A DNA stretch of 64,000 bases, taken from the NCBI RefSeq assembly GCF_023898315.1, contig NC_064614.1, positions 1,058,596,432-1,058,660,431 of the forward strand, read 5' to 3'. Below the pieces are notes generated by a model. That model saw nothing but the letters and a program-made list of their open reading frames with translations. It did no database searches and had not been told where the DNA came from. Positions within the stretch are counted from its first letter, which is position 1. Every line of letters begins with the position of its first letter. Of the stretch, positions 41,903 through 51,388 are shown one piece after another. The translations under genes were made by a program, and so were the position numbers. This DNA is from Schistocerca nitens (Eukaryota > Arthropoda > Insecta > Orthoptera > Acrididae).

Positions 41903-44384
41903 AAATGTCTACTGCGGCCATATGTCTTAATTTAACAGGTACAATGGGATATAATGGAGGAATATGTGAAGTGGTGTCAGACTTAGCTTTCTGGCAAATT
42001 TTACATGACGCTAAAACTCGTCGTATACGTTTTTCCATGTTTGAAAAATAACAGTTCTGTCTCAATATAAGAAAACATTTTCTTGCTCCGTAATGTGCGT
42101 AGCTTAAATGCGTGTACCATATTAATTTGTTAACCAGTTCGTCAGGAATGCATAATAACCAGTTGTTGCTGTCTGGATGAGAGCGGCGAAACAGAATGTC
42201 ATTGCGTACAGTGTAGTGGTTTCTAACCGTAACATTATTCTTATCTTGCCAAAGGTGTTTAATTTCTTTCCACACATTGTCTTTGCTTTGCTCTCGTGCT
42301 ATGTCCTGTAATGACGAGGAAATAAAATTTTCAAATGCTACTTGCTGAATGTACATGACACTGAAATTTGCTTTGCAGAAGTTGGTTGCTACGTCTTGCT
42401 GATTGTTGCTGAGAGAACGAGAAAGTGCGTCTGCTATAACATTTTGTGTGCCGGGAATGTGAACAATCGTAAAATTAAATTCCTGTAAATAAAGTTTCCA
42501 TCTGCTTAATCTATCGTGTGTGAATTTAGCTGAAAGTAAAAGTTGTATAGCTCTGTGGTCTGTGTAAACGGTGGTGTGTCTGCCATAAAGAAAATGCCGA
42601 AATCTCGTAAAAGCCCATACAACACATAATGTTTCTAGTTCAGTAACGGAATAATTTCGTTCAGCAGGTGACAAAATGCGGCTTGCAAATGCGATGTTTT
42701 TAATTACTGTAGAACCATCTTCTTCAATTTCCTGAAAAATATGTACGCCTAAAGCTGTGTTGGAACTGTCGGTGGCAATGGAAAAATTTCTGGTAAGATC
42801 TGGGTGCGATAAAAGTGGAGCATTCAACAAAGCATGTTTCAGGTTCACGAATTCAGAGTGTGCTTGCTTATCCCATGACCAAATAGTGTTTTTACCTGTT
42901 AATTGGCATAATCTAGGTGTGTCTAGTGCAGAGTGATGAATAAATTTGCGAAAAAAGTTAACTAACCCCAAAAAACTGCGTAATTGTTTCTTTGTCGTAG
43001 GAACAGTAATGTCACGTAGAGCTTGAAGTTTTTCCGGATCAGGCGCAATGCCTTCTGCTGAAATTACGTGTCCAAGAAATTTTATAGAAGTTTTACCAAA
43101 ATGCGATTTACTGAGGTTAACTGTGAGTCCTTGTGCATGGAAAGTTTGCAATAGTCGTTCTAAAATCAGATTATGTTCAGACCAGTTAGCTTCTGCAATA
43201 AGAATGTCGTCTACGTACGTCGTAATTCTGTCTTTAAGTTCTGTCGGAAGTATTGTGTTCAAACCGCGAATAAAAGCAGCAGAAGAAATAGTTAAGCCGA
43301 ACGGTAATTTACAAAATTGATAACAGTCGCCGAAACAGAGAAAAGCTGTATATTTTCTGCAATTTGGATGAAGTTGAATTTGCCAAAATCCCGATTTTAA
43401 ATCTAGTGTAGAATAAATAGCTGTACCGTGAAATTTCTGTAGCAGTTCCTCTAAAGTCTGTGGTCGATCGGTTTCATTAATAATTATGTCATTAATGTGA
43501 CGCGAATCAAGTACAAGGCGAAGTGAGCCATCCTTTTTCTTAACAATATGTAGCGGGTTTATGTACGGACTAACTGCTGGTTCTATAATTCCTTGGTCGA
43601 GCATATCCTGCAACTCTTTTTTAACCTGTTCTCTGTGGATATATGGAATGGGATAATGCTTTGCTTTAAATGTATCGTGCTGTTTGACTTGAAATTCATA
43701 CATAAAGCCGGACATAGTACCAGGAATATTGTCGAAAACTGGAGCTTGCTGCAAAAGAATTTTGTGTAATTGCGTTCGTTCGTCGTCTGTATTTGCACTG
43801 CTTTGTTTAACTTTATCAGAAATCATCTGTATTACGTCGTAGTCAGTTTCGTCTGGAGTATTATAGTTATGTACATACGTATCCGTGAACAATGTGGGAT
43901 TACAGTCTATGTCACGTGTTGCGGAAATGACCTCTGTGCGGTTAATTGTTTGTTCTTCCGCAGATAATGAGTGCTGAAATTCTAAAGCCAATTGCACATT
44001 TTCATCCTTCAACATTAAATAAGAATTTTGAAAATCGACCACTGCGTCGTGTTGTACCAGAAAGTTCATGCCTAAAATAACGTCTGTTGTCAACAAGGGA
44101 ACAATCCAAAAATTTGAATGAAAAGTATGACCTCCAATACAAAATGATAAATGCGTCTGTAATTTAACATCCACTCCTTTACTCGATACTGCTCCTTTCA
44201 CTTTGGTTTTGCCTAAAGGTAATGTGGGATAGGTATTCTCTTTGTTGCACTCGTTAAAAGTTTCCTCATTTATAACTGACATAGGTGATCCGGAATCAAT
44301 TACTGCTGAAAATTTTGATGAACCAATTTTAATTTCGATGACAGGATGTGAAATGGTTTTCTGAACAACTGGTCTTTCCTGCAA
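41850..44384 (-). CDS. pol: Gypsy element 3 Pol: protease, RT, RNase H, integrase N-terminus
   Basis: 844-aa open stretch, counted from a TTG codon (no ATG lies upstream in frame, so it is not an independent start). Protease active site AVIDSGSPMSVI at residues 27-38 (DSG, not DTG). RT: KHYPIPYIHREQVKKEL, GSLRLVLDSRHIN, YSTLDLKSGFWQI, the catalytic YVDD near residue 390, and KFLGHVIS. RNase H: NFSIATDSSNTALGV and YTDHRAIQLLL. Integrase zinc domain HLSYAHYGARK..CKICQKAK, then AAVDIFGPIP with the first catalytic Asp. The frame continues upstream without shift through a UGA to gag, so expression as Gag-Pol by readthrough is likely. The end at 41850 results from the 1-nt shift described for the next piece. 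Confidence 0.92.
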   Translation of the reverse strand: MQERPVVQKTISHPVIEIKIGSSKFSAVIDSGSPMSVINEETFNECNKENTYPTLPLGKTKVKGAVSSKGVDVKLQTHLSFCIGGHTFHSNFWIVPLLTTDVILGMNFLVQHDAVVDFQNSYLMLKDENVQLALEFQHSLSAEEQTINRTEVISATRDIDCNPTLFTDTYVHNYNTPDETDYDVIQMISDKVKQSSANTDDERTQLHKILLQQAPVFDNIPGTMSGFMYEFQVKQHDTFKAKHYPIPYIHREQVKKELQDMLDQGIIEPAVSPYINPLHIVKKKDGSLRLVLDSRHINDIIINETDRPQTLEELLQKFHGTAIYSTLDLKSGFWQIQLHPNCRKYTAFLCFGDCYQFCKLPFGLTISSAAFIRGLNTILPTELKDRITTYVDDILIAEANWSEHNLILERLLQTFHAQGLTVNLSKSHFGKTSIKFLGHVISAEGIAPDPEKLQALRDITVPTTKKQLRSFLGLVNFFRKFIHHSALDTPRLCQLTGKNTIWSWDKQAHSEFVNLKHALLNAPLLSHPDLTRNFSIATDSSNTALGVHIFQEIEEDGSTVIKNIAFASRILSPAERNYSVTELETLCVVWAFTRFRHFLYGRHTTVYTDHRAIQLLLSAKFTHDRLSRWKLYLQEFNFTIVHIPGTQNVIADALSRSLSNNQQDVATNFCKANFSVMYIQQVAFENFISSSLQDIAREQSKDNVWKEIKHLWQDKNNVTVRNHYTVRNDILFRRSHPDSNNWLLCIPDELVNKLIWYTHLSYAHYGARKCFLILRQNCYFSNMEKRIRRVLASCKICQKAKSDTTSHIPPLYPIVPVKLRHMAAVDIFGPIPRTNRFLLHLCRC

Positions 44385-44488
44385 AAGAGTGTCTCTGATA
44401 TCGTCAAAAGTAATTACATTTTCGTGAACAACATTTTGCGTGTCTAAAGTAGTGCTTGTGTTATTGGAAGATGCGTCCTGTACAGTAT

Positions 44489-44495
44489 CTAGTCA
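44489..44495 (-). promoter_or_regulatory. UGA-CUAG stop-codon readthrough motif between gag and pol
   Basis: On the minus strand gag ends AGA ATC TGA CTA GAT, and the same frame stays open for 36 codons before the TTG at 44384 and on through pol. UGA followed by CUAG is an established efficient readthrough context in animal mRNAs. Its position exactly at the gag/pol border, with no frame change, makes translational readthrough the simplest way to make Gag-Pol. Confidence 0.75.
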
Positions 44496-46673
44496 GATTC
44501 TATCTGACGTGTTATTATTATCTGGAGGATGTTGCGACATTTCTACTATTTGAACAGTTCTATTACTTCTTCCAGACGTATTACGCTCTGGATGATACCT
44601 ACTGTCCGGTTCATTCATGAGAATAGGTTCTTGTGGATAATTTTGCTGTTGGTATGACCGACTGTTGTTAGATGTACGCTGAAAATTGTGCTCATCGTTT
44701 TTACGTCTATCGTGATACTCATTCCTATACGGAGCATTGCGATAGGAATTGAAATACTGTCTTCTCTGTACGTAGTCATTTCCTTGATGCCGTGCGTTAC
44801 TATTTGTTGTACCAGGGACTATACGTTCACGCGGTGAAACATTAAAGTTAGGCTGACCTTGTGCATTACATTGTTGGTTATGTATGTTAACCGGTTGACT
44901 TTCATGCTGTTGCGGTGGAAAACGTCTATTGTTACCAAAATGTGGTTTCTGTTGCTCATAATTTTGACGATGCCGATAATTAGAATTTTGTCTGTCATTT
45001 AAGTTCTGGTAGTTGTCGTTTCTAAAGCGTCCTCTCCTATTGAAATTACGTGTCTGATCATAATTGCTGTACGTTTGTTGGCCTTGGTTGTTATACGAAA
45101 AATTTTTGTTTACAAACGAATAATCAGATTGTTGTACTTCCAAGAGCTGTAACAGATCTCTGAATGCTGAAATACTTTCCTTTTGCTGACCGGTTAGAAG
45201 TGAAACTCTTAATGACCTTGGTAATTTAGATATACATAATTGAATAAGTGCAGATTCACTGTACGGTTCACTAAGGTACTGGTTTTGTTGCACCATGTGC
45301 TCAAAAAATTGCGTCACACTCGGAAAGTTTGAGTTCTCATAGTTCGGTAAGCTAATTAGTTGATCTTTAATTCCGCGTTGTGTCGTCTTCGACCAGTACG
45401 CTGATAGAAAAGCATTCTGAAACTCTTCTACTGAATAGCATTGCCTCGCGATCGGTCTCATACGAGTTGCCGGTTCGCCTTCCAAAAAACTACAAATGAA
45501 TTCAAGTTTGTGTGTTACAGGCCAAGTCGGTGGAAAAGCAAAGCTAAATTGTTGTATCCAATCTAGCGGGTGAATCTGTGTTCTGTCGTTTTTAAATACT
45601 TTAAACTTTCTCACTGACAGAAAATGTTTGTAATCGAAATTGTCGTCTCTGTGTGATGAAACAGGTTCATGGTTGTAAGAGAATCTGTTGAACTGTGATT
45701 GTTCGGAATCTAAGTCCCGTACTCTCTGTAGATTACCCAAATTACTCGCGCTGCGTGAGTCTGGCAAATGTTTGAAAAGTGGCGTCTGCTGTGATGCGTT
45801 ATTAACTGAAATATTTTTCATTTCTGTTACTTCCTGTTGTAAACTAGACAACTTTCTACGCAAGGTGTTATTAGACAAATCGATCTCATTAATTGTCTGC
45901 TGTAAATTTTGAAATTCCGGTGTTTGATTAAATGAAACCGGTGAAGTATCGTCTGATTTGCTGTCATTATTACTTTCAATCACATCAATACGACTGGCCA
46001 ATTCATCACATTTTTCAGTCAGTATTTTTACCTGATCATCGGTTTTAATGTCAGTGGCATTAATCTGGTTTTGCAATTTACGTGTAGTTTCGTTCAGTTT
46101 TCTAACGTCAGCTTTGACGACATCGGAATTCTGTGTTAGTTCTAATTGTTCGAGTCTGTCGGTCACTGTTTGAAAATCGGTTGTGTATGTGTCTGTTTTT
46201 GATTTAAGATCAGAAATTTCGTCACGTAATTCTGTGTTCGACTGTTTGATGGTATTAATTTCGTCGGACACTGTGGCAATATTATTGTCTACATATGTTT
46301 TTGCCTTCGCAAACATTTTACGTTTGTCTTCCTGTCTCTGAGCAGTGATTGTTTCCATTACTTGACGTTTTACTTTATTTTGATCATCAATAAATTTGCG
46401 GAAACGCGTATCACTGTTTTGTATGTGAACACTAAGACGTTCGTTAATTTGAGTGTTCTGTTGTTCGAATTTCGCGTCAATCTTTTCATCCATTGTGCGC
46501 GAAAGTTCTGCTGTCATTGCTTTAAACTCGTCGCGTAATTGTGTAGCTTTTTCGGAGCATTGTTTTGCGACTGTACTGATTTCCGCTCTAAGTGTTTCTG
46601 TTGTGGCTGTTTGCATTTCCCTTAATTCTTGAGCAACAGATCTAATTTCTTCGCTATTTTTTTTTTTGAACAC
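44493..46673 (-). CDS. gag: Gypsy element 3 Gag, main part
   Basis: 726 aa. The first about 290 residues are a long coiled coil (Glu/Gln/Lys-rich, for example EEIRSVAQELREMQTATTET). A capsid-like region follows (HPLDWIQQFSFAFPPTWPVT, FICSFLEGEPATRM, FQNAFLSAYWSKTTQRGIKD) with the W..F and YW patterns of Gypsy gag capsids. The C-terminal about 200 residues are Asn/Arg/Gln-rich (RNFNRRGRFRNDNYQNLNDR) with only one Cys, so there is no zinc knuckle; RNA binding is presumably by the basic Arg/Asn stretch. It continues the 5' gag frame across a run of 11 identical bases. It ends at the UGA described above. Confidence 0.85.
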   Translation of the reverse strand: MFKKKNSEEIRSVAQELREMQTATTETLRAEISTVAKQCSEKATQLRDEFKAMTAELSRTMDEKIDAKFEQQNTQINERLSVHIQNSDTRFRKFIDDQNKVKRQVMETITAQRQEDKRKMFAKAKTYVDNNIATVSDEINTIKQSNTELRDEISDLKSKTDTYTTDFQTVTDRLEQLELTQNSDVVKADVRKLNETTRKLQNQINATDIKTDDQVKILTEKCDELASRIDVIESNNDSKSDDTSPVSFNQTPEFQNLQQTINEIDLSNNTLRRKLSSLQQEVTEMKNISVNNASQQTPLFKHLPDSRSASNLGNLQRVRDLDSEQSQFNRFSYNHEPVSSHRDDNFDYKHFLSVRKFKVFKNDRTQIHPLDWIQQFSFAFPPTWPVTHKLEFICSFLEGEPATRMRPIARQCYSVEEFQNAFLSAYWSKTTQRGIKDQLISLPNYENSNFPSVTQFFEHMVQQNQYLSEPYSESALIQLCISKLPRSLRVSLLTGQQKESISAFRDLLQLLEVQQSDYSFVNKNFSYNNQGQQTYSNYDQTRNFNRRGRFRNDNYQNLNDRQNSNYRHRQNYEQQKPHFGNNRRFPPQQHESQPVNIHNQQCNAQGQPNFNVSPRERIVPGTTNSNARHQGNDYVQRRQYFNSYRNAPYRNEYHDRRKNDEHNFQRTSNNSRSYQQQNYPQEPILMNEPDSRYHPERNTSGRSNRTVQIVEMSQHPPDNNNTSDRI

Positions 46674-47350
46674 GCCTCAATTTCCTCGCGTAACTGTTCC
46701 TTAGTGTCATGGCACTGCTCGGCAACGGCTCTAATTTGTTCACTAAGCTGTCTGGAATCTTCTCTCTGTTGCCTGGCCTGTTCACTCTGTTGTTTGGAAT
46801 TGTTATCAAATCTTTCATTAAACTGCTTAGTCATTTGTAGCAACAATGCCATGATTGGATTCGACTCAAAGTCAGCATTTCTATTCTCTGTGCTGTTCAA
46901 TGGTGGATCTGGAATTGTCTCGCTTTCTGTAACCATTTGGTTATTTCGAGATTTACAAAAAGCTTTGTCAGTCGAACGTACACTGTCGGTCACTATTTCG
47001 GAATTAAATAAATCCGGCGTACTTTCAGTACACTGATCATTTTCATTCGAAAAATTTGTCTGTACGTTACTTGAATTTTCCAAACCGGGTGTATTAAACT
47101 GGGCAGCGCTCATTACAATAGAGCCCCCCGCGTCATCAATTGTCGTCAAATTAACAGTGGAGACAATTGAGTTCGCTTGTTCATCATTAAGGCAAAAGTC
47201 ATCATTAGTAGTTGGAACGCATTGATTGTCAGTGAACGCAGGATTGTCATCATTACACTGCGTGTCACTAGTACTATCGGTCACGTTGTTTAAGTCGGTA
47301 AATTCGTTCACTACACCTCGCGACGTACTATTAATAGTCTTTCGCGGCAT
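46622..47350 (-). CDS. gag: Gypsy element 3 Gag, N-terminal part
   Basis: Starts at the ATG on 47350 (MPRKTINSTSRGVVNEFTDL), about 220 bp inside the 5' LTR. The first about 150 residues are acidic, Ser/Thr/Asn-rich and low-complexity with no known fold. From LLLQMTKQFNERFDNNSKQQ onward it becomes a Gln/Glu-rich coiled coil that continues in the downstream frame. It ends shortly after the A11 run. Joined to the downstream part, Gag would be about 960 aa, roughly twice a typical Gypsy gag. Confidence 0.82.
   Translation of the reverse strand: MPRKTINSTSRGVVNEFTDLNNVTDSTSDTQCNDDNPAFTDNQCVPTTNDDFCLNDEQANSIVSTVNLTTIDDAGGSIVMSAAQFNTPGLENSSNVQTNFSNENDQCTESTPDLFNSEIVTDSVRSTDKAFCKSRNNQMVTESETIPDPPLNSTENRNADFESNPIMALLLQMTKQFNERFDNNSKQQSEQARQQREDSRQLSEQIRAVAEQCHDTKEQLREEIEACSKKKIAKKLDLLLKN
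46657..46667 (-). promoter_or_regulatory. A11 run at the gag frame change
   Basis: Eleven A residues in the sense strand where the upstream gag frame and the downstream gag frame meet. The coiled-coil pattern (REEIEACSKKK to NSEEIRSVAQEL) is continuous only if one base is slipped. This is either an indel in a homopolymer or a slippage site. Confidence 0.6.
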
Positions 47351-47574
47351 TTTTACAATAGTCACAATAAATCACAAAACAAATAAACACAATGCAAAAA
47401 GCAACACTCAAATACAACAGAGCAACGAATTGCCGATGATCTGAGGAAAGAAAGTCACAAATTAGTAAAAGCGTTGCGCCAATTTCTAATTATATTTAAG
47501 CAAATAAGAGCAGATATCTGACTGTTTTTCAAAGGATTCTCACGAAATACGATCCTGGACCGGGTGTCGCCAAG
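47351..47574 (-). other. Gypsy element 3 leader and putative primer site
   Basis: The sequence just inside the 5' LTR reads, on the minus strand, CTTGGCGACACCCGGTCC. A TGG-initiated primer site offset by two bases from the LTR is possible. I cannot name the tRNA. Confidence 0.45.
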
Positions 47575-48302
47575 TGTAACCTCCCCACAAAAATTTTCGA
47601 AAGACAATACTTAATAGAAATGGAGCCACAGCTAAGTGTAACCTTCCCGCAAAAACATTAATGACAAAGACAATTAAATAAAAATTAGCTATCTGACCCA
47701 AGTATAAGTTTCTCACAAAATGAAGGTCAATTCAGTGATAATAAAATCTCAGTGACAATGAAAATGCAAATAGACCGGAATGTCAGTCTTTGGCCCTGTG
47801 CGAAATCAGAATTAATTTCTTACCTTAGTAAAACTGCATGTCAAAATTCTGCTCTTATTGTTGGCCGCGGCTTGGAGGAAATGCATTGCAATAATTATTA
47901 TTTTTTTTTTTAAAGTTATCTGAAAATTTTCTTTAAGGAAATGCAAGGGAATCAAATGATTTTTTTTTGTTAAAAAATTGTTTTGAAATCAAAATTATTA
48001 TTGGGGCGATTCTTTAAAGTCAATTACAATGAATATACACTACATTATCTGATGAGCGCAAAGCTGCATGAATACTTATTTAATAAAAATATACCTCATC
48101 CTGAATCTCGACCATTGCGGTGCCGACGCCCGCCGACTGCTCTGGGCTACCACTACTGAACTCTCTCGCAACTACATCGCAACTCGACTCGGCTACAACT
48201 GCCGACAGACAACTGTACTGCACTGCGCCTCGAGCGCAACTGCTCTCTGGTCAGAGATTCTACAATGCCTCATCATCGCTGCCACACAACATACGTGTTT
48301 CA
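47575..48302 (-). repeat. Gypsy element 3, 5' LTR
   Basis: 728 bp, TG...CA, pairs with 36326-37079. Contains an internal near-repeat of its own edge (TGTAACCTCCCCACAAAAA and TGTAACCTTCCCGCAAAAA). Confidence 0.92.
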
Positions 48303-49035
48303 AGCCATAGTAGAATTCACAAAAGTTGTACTTGATGCTCTTGATAAAGATGAGTGTGTCACAGGCATATTTTTGGATCTTTCTAAGGTGTCTGATACAG
48401 TTGACCACAAGATTCTATTAAATAAATTAGAAGCATTAGGAATAAGAGGGGTAGCTAATGACTGGTTTCGATCATACCTATCAGATAGGGTACAAAGAGT
48501 AGTGATAACACATGCTTCAAATAGATCCAAACATTTAGTAAAACACTTATCAGTACCAAAATACATTAATATAGGGGTTCCACAAGATAGCATATTAGGA
48601 CCAATACTATTCCTGATATACATCAATGACTTTCCCAGTAGTGTTACTCATGGTGAAAACATTCTCTTCGCGGATGACGCCAATATTATAGTCACTGAGA
48701 AAACAAGAGAACGCCTTGCCGAGAAAGCAAATGAAACTCTCAAGGATGTTTATAATTGGTCAATAAGCAAAAAGTGACATTGAACATAAAGAAAAGTAAT
48801 GCCATGAGTTTCAGTTTGAAGAAGACAAATGACAATGTTAAATTAAATGTAGATGGCACCTCTGTAGGCTGCGTAACAAATGCAAAATTTCTTGGAATGA
48901 ATATTGATTCTCAGTTGAAGTGGTGTCAACACACAAAGGTACTTTCAAACAGAATGTCATCAGCATGTTATGCCCTTAGAATCCTATCAACAGTGTGTAA
49001 CATGCAGTGTCTTTTAGTTGCATGTTATTCATGTG
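48303..49035 (+). pseudogene. Jockey-like LINE 3, RT palm and thumb
   Basis: Reads IVEFTKVVLDALDKDECVTG then IFLDLSKVSDTVDHKILLNK (first catalytic Asp), GIRGVANDWFRSYLSDRVQR, INIGVPQDSILGPILFLIYI (G to D in the QGS box) and ILFADDANIIVTEKT (catalytic FADD). After a frameshift near 48775 comes TLNIKKSNAMSFSLKK and NAKFLGMNIDSQLKWCQH. The palm is well preserved but carries the frameshift and the PQD change. The piece is interrupted at 49035 by a long SINE with duplication GTTATTCATGTG. Confidence 0.9.
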
Positions 49036-49511
49036 CATTGTATTGTATTGTATGTTAACTGGGGATCTAGAAACGACGGAGAGGCTCCGTCCCCGCCGCA
49101 GCCGCAGTGGTCCACAACGCCACGACGACTACCGCAGTCCACTTCAACCCTCCGCCACCCACACCGAACCCAGGGTTATTGTGCGGTTCGGCCCCCGGTG
49201 GACCCCTCCCCCAGGGAACGTCTCACACCAGACGAGTATAACCCCTATGTTTGCGTGGTAGAGTAATGGTGGTGTACGCGTTGGTGGAGAACTTGTTTGC
49301 GCAGCAATCGCCGACATAGTGTAACTGAGGCGGAATAAGGGGAACCAGCCCGCATTCGCCGGGGCAGATGGAAAACCGCCAGAAACCATCCACAGACTGG
49401 CCGGTTCACCGGAGCTCGACACAAATCCGCCGGCCGGATTCGTGCCGGGGACCAGACGCTCCTTCCCGCCCGGAAAGCCGTGCGTTAGACCGCACGGCCA
49501 ACCGGGCGGGC
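49036..49511 (-). repeat. Long GC-rich SINE-like element (476 bp)
   Basis: Flanked by the 12-bp duplication GTTATTCATGTG (49024-49035 and 49512-49523). Read on the minus strand it starts CCCGCCCGGTTGGCCGTGCG, a tRNA-like head, and ends in a short (ACAAT)n tail. It is much more GC-rich than the LINE it interrupts. Small open frames in it are not credible genes. Confidence 0.82.
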
Positions 49512-49523
49512 GTTATTCATGTG

Positions 49524-50550
49524 TACACTCATTTATCTATGGAATTCTTTTATGGGGAACAAATGCACAAAATATGAACAAAATTTTCAAAGTCCAGAAA
49601 AGAGCCATAAGAATAATAACCAAAAATACTAGTCGAGCTCATTGTAAAGATCTGTTCAAAATTCTGGGGATTTTAACTTCTTCATGTGAATACATTTACC
49701 ACTCAGTTGTACACATCAAAAATAACATTGGTAATTACTGTACAAACAGCTCTGTCCATGACCATGCAACAAGAGATAGACTCAACTTATATTTACCAAG
49801 AAAAAATAAACATAAAATTGAAAACTGCATTTTCTACCAAGGAATAAAACTGTACAATAAATTACAAAAAGAGATTAAAGAAATTGTAAAAATACTCCTA
49901 TTTAAAAAGGCAACTAAAAAGTACCTGCATTGCAATACATTTTATACATTGAAGGATTACTTAGATAAAACAGAGTAGGAGTTTGGTAAAAAATGTTATA
50001 CAAATAAATAATAACAATTATTATTATAAAACATCCAACATTCCACATAACACATTCACTTTATGCTTTTTTCCTTCTGTTTTCCTTTCTAGAAATACTT
50101 ACCCCCATAGCACAATACTAACACCTCCTCCTCTTTCTGAGCTCAACATCACACTAATTACGGAGGGATGATGAGTCAGTTTTTCAGGATAGCAAATGGG
50201 AAGTTGCGGTACAGAAAATGGCTCAGAGATCACCAGATCACCAGTGTGTGTGTGTGTGTGTGTGTGTTTAGTGAGTGAAGTGTTATGAAACAATGTGTGT
50301 ATAGTGTGTGCAGTGATTGATAGTGAGATATGAGTGAACGGTGTGGCATTACATTATCAAATAGGTTATTTGTAAAAAGTGTTGTATACCAGGAGTAAAG
50401 CTAATGACTGTCTCCAACTAGAAGCCTGTAAATATATGTGTATACAAATTAGCTTATTTTAAATTGGTCTAAGCTTGTAAATACTTAAATACATATCCTA
50501 TATCCTTGTAAAAAGAGATCTACGGATGAATAAAGCTACTATTACTACTA
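49524..50550 (+). pseudogene. Jockey-like LINE 3, C-terminus and 3' UTR
   Basis: Continues the LINE protein: FIYGILLWGTNAQNMNKIFK then VQKRAIRIITKNTSRAHCKD, and ends YTLKDYLDKTE at 49975-49977. The ILLWG...I...QKRAIR pattern is typical of jockey/CR1-group C-termini. The 3' UTR follows to about 50550, including a (TG)n tract at 50243-50267, and ends GATGAATAAAGCTACTATTA with a short (CTA)n tail. Confidence 0.85.
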
Positions 50551-50554
50551 CATA

Positions 50555-51245
50555 ATGTTGTGGGTAGAGCAAATCAAAGACTGCGATTCATTGGCAGACA
50601 CTTAGAAGGAGTAACGGGTCTACTAAAGAGACAGCTTACACCACGCTTGTCCGCCCTATTCTGGAGAATTGCTGGGCGATGTGGGATCCGCATCAGGTGG
50701 GACTGACGGATGACATCGAAAAAGTACAAAGAAGGGTAGCTCGTTTTGTATTATCGCGAAATAGGGGAGATATTGTCACAGGCATGATACCTGAATTGGA
50801 GTGGCAATCATCAAAACAAAGGCGTTTTTCGTTGCGACGGGATCTTATCATGAAATTTCAATCACCAGTTTTCTCCTCCGATTGCGAAAAAAATGTGTTG
50901 GTACCCACCTACATAGGGAGAAATGATCATCACGATAATATAAGAGCTCGGAGCCGGCCGACGTGGCCGAGCGATTCTTGGTGCTACAGTCTGGAACCAC
51001 GCGACCGCTACGGTTGCAGGTTCGAATCCTGCCTCGGGCATAGATGTGTGTGATGTCCTTAGGTTAGTTAGGTTTAAGTAGTTCTAAGTTCTAGGGGACT
51101 GATGACCTCAGAAGTTAAGTCCCATAGCGCTCAGAGCCATTTGCACCATTTTTTCTTCAGAGATCGCACAAAAAATTTAAGAGCTCGTTTTTCCCGTGCG
51201 CCGTTCGAGAGTGGAACGGTAGACAGCTTGAAGGCAGACAATAGC
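50555..51245 (+). pseudogene. LINE RT C-terminal fragment with a SINE
   Basis: Reads MWDPHQVGLTDDIEKVQRRV then ARFVLSRNRGDIVTGMIPEL and FSSDCEKNVLVPTYIGRN, the C-terminal region of a jockey-group LINE. After the SINE (50953-51150) a further stretch encodes APFESGTV-like residues (normally REWNG). It begins without the palm, so it is 5'-truncated. It is a different family from LINE 3. Confidence 0.8.
50953..51150 (+). repeat. SINE, GGCCGAGCGGTTCTAGGCGC type
   Basis: Head GCCGGCCGACGTGGCCGAGC, B box GGTTCGAATCC, end GAGCCATTTGCACCATTTTT. Inserted in a LINE C-terminal fragment. No clean duplication seen. Confidence 0.9.
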
Positions 51246-51388
51246 AGAGTAGTCATGTAGTTGTATATGAATTACAGGATTTCAAAAAAAGGGTTCCTTT
51301 GAATTTGCTGCTCAGCGTGGTAGTAGTGCAGTTTGTGAGCCAATGACAGTAGTTCAGGCTCTGTCGGCAGCTCCATTGAAACAACATA

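Larger units (their letters stand above)
36326..48302 (-). mobile_element. Gypsy element 3, nearly full-length, 11,977 bp
   Basis: Minus-strand LTR retrotransposon inserted in LINE 3 with the 4-bp duplication AGCC (36322-36325 and 48303-48306). LTRs are 36326-37079 and 47575-48302, similar apart from a few indels and substitutions. Order from the right: 5' LTR, about 220-bp leader, gag, a UGA stop, pol in the same frame, a frameshift in integrase, then about 4 kb of noncoding repeat-rich DNA and the 3' LTR. Gag is unusually long and has no zinc knuckle. It is the youngest large insertion in the window by nesting order. Confidence 0.93.

Noticed and set aside
41114-47350. Gypsy 3 as an endogenous retrovirus with env
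   Set aside because: The 4 kb downstream of pol has no open frame or membrane-protein signal, only repeats.
49007-49266. Overlapping frames of 82-84 aa
   Set aside because: They run from LINE into the inserted GC-rich SINE and end inside it, so they cross an insertion boundary.
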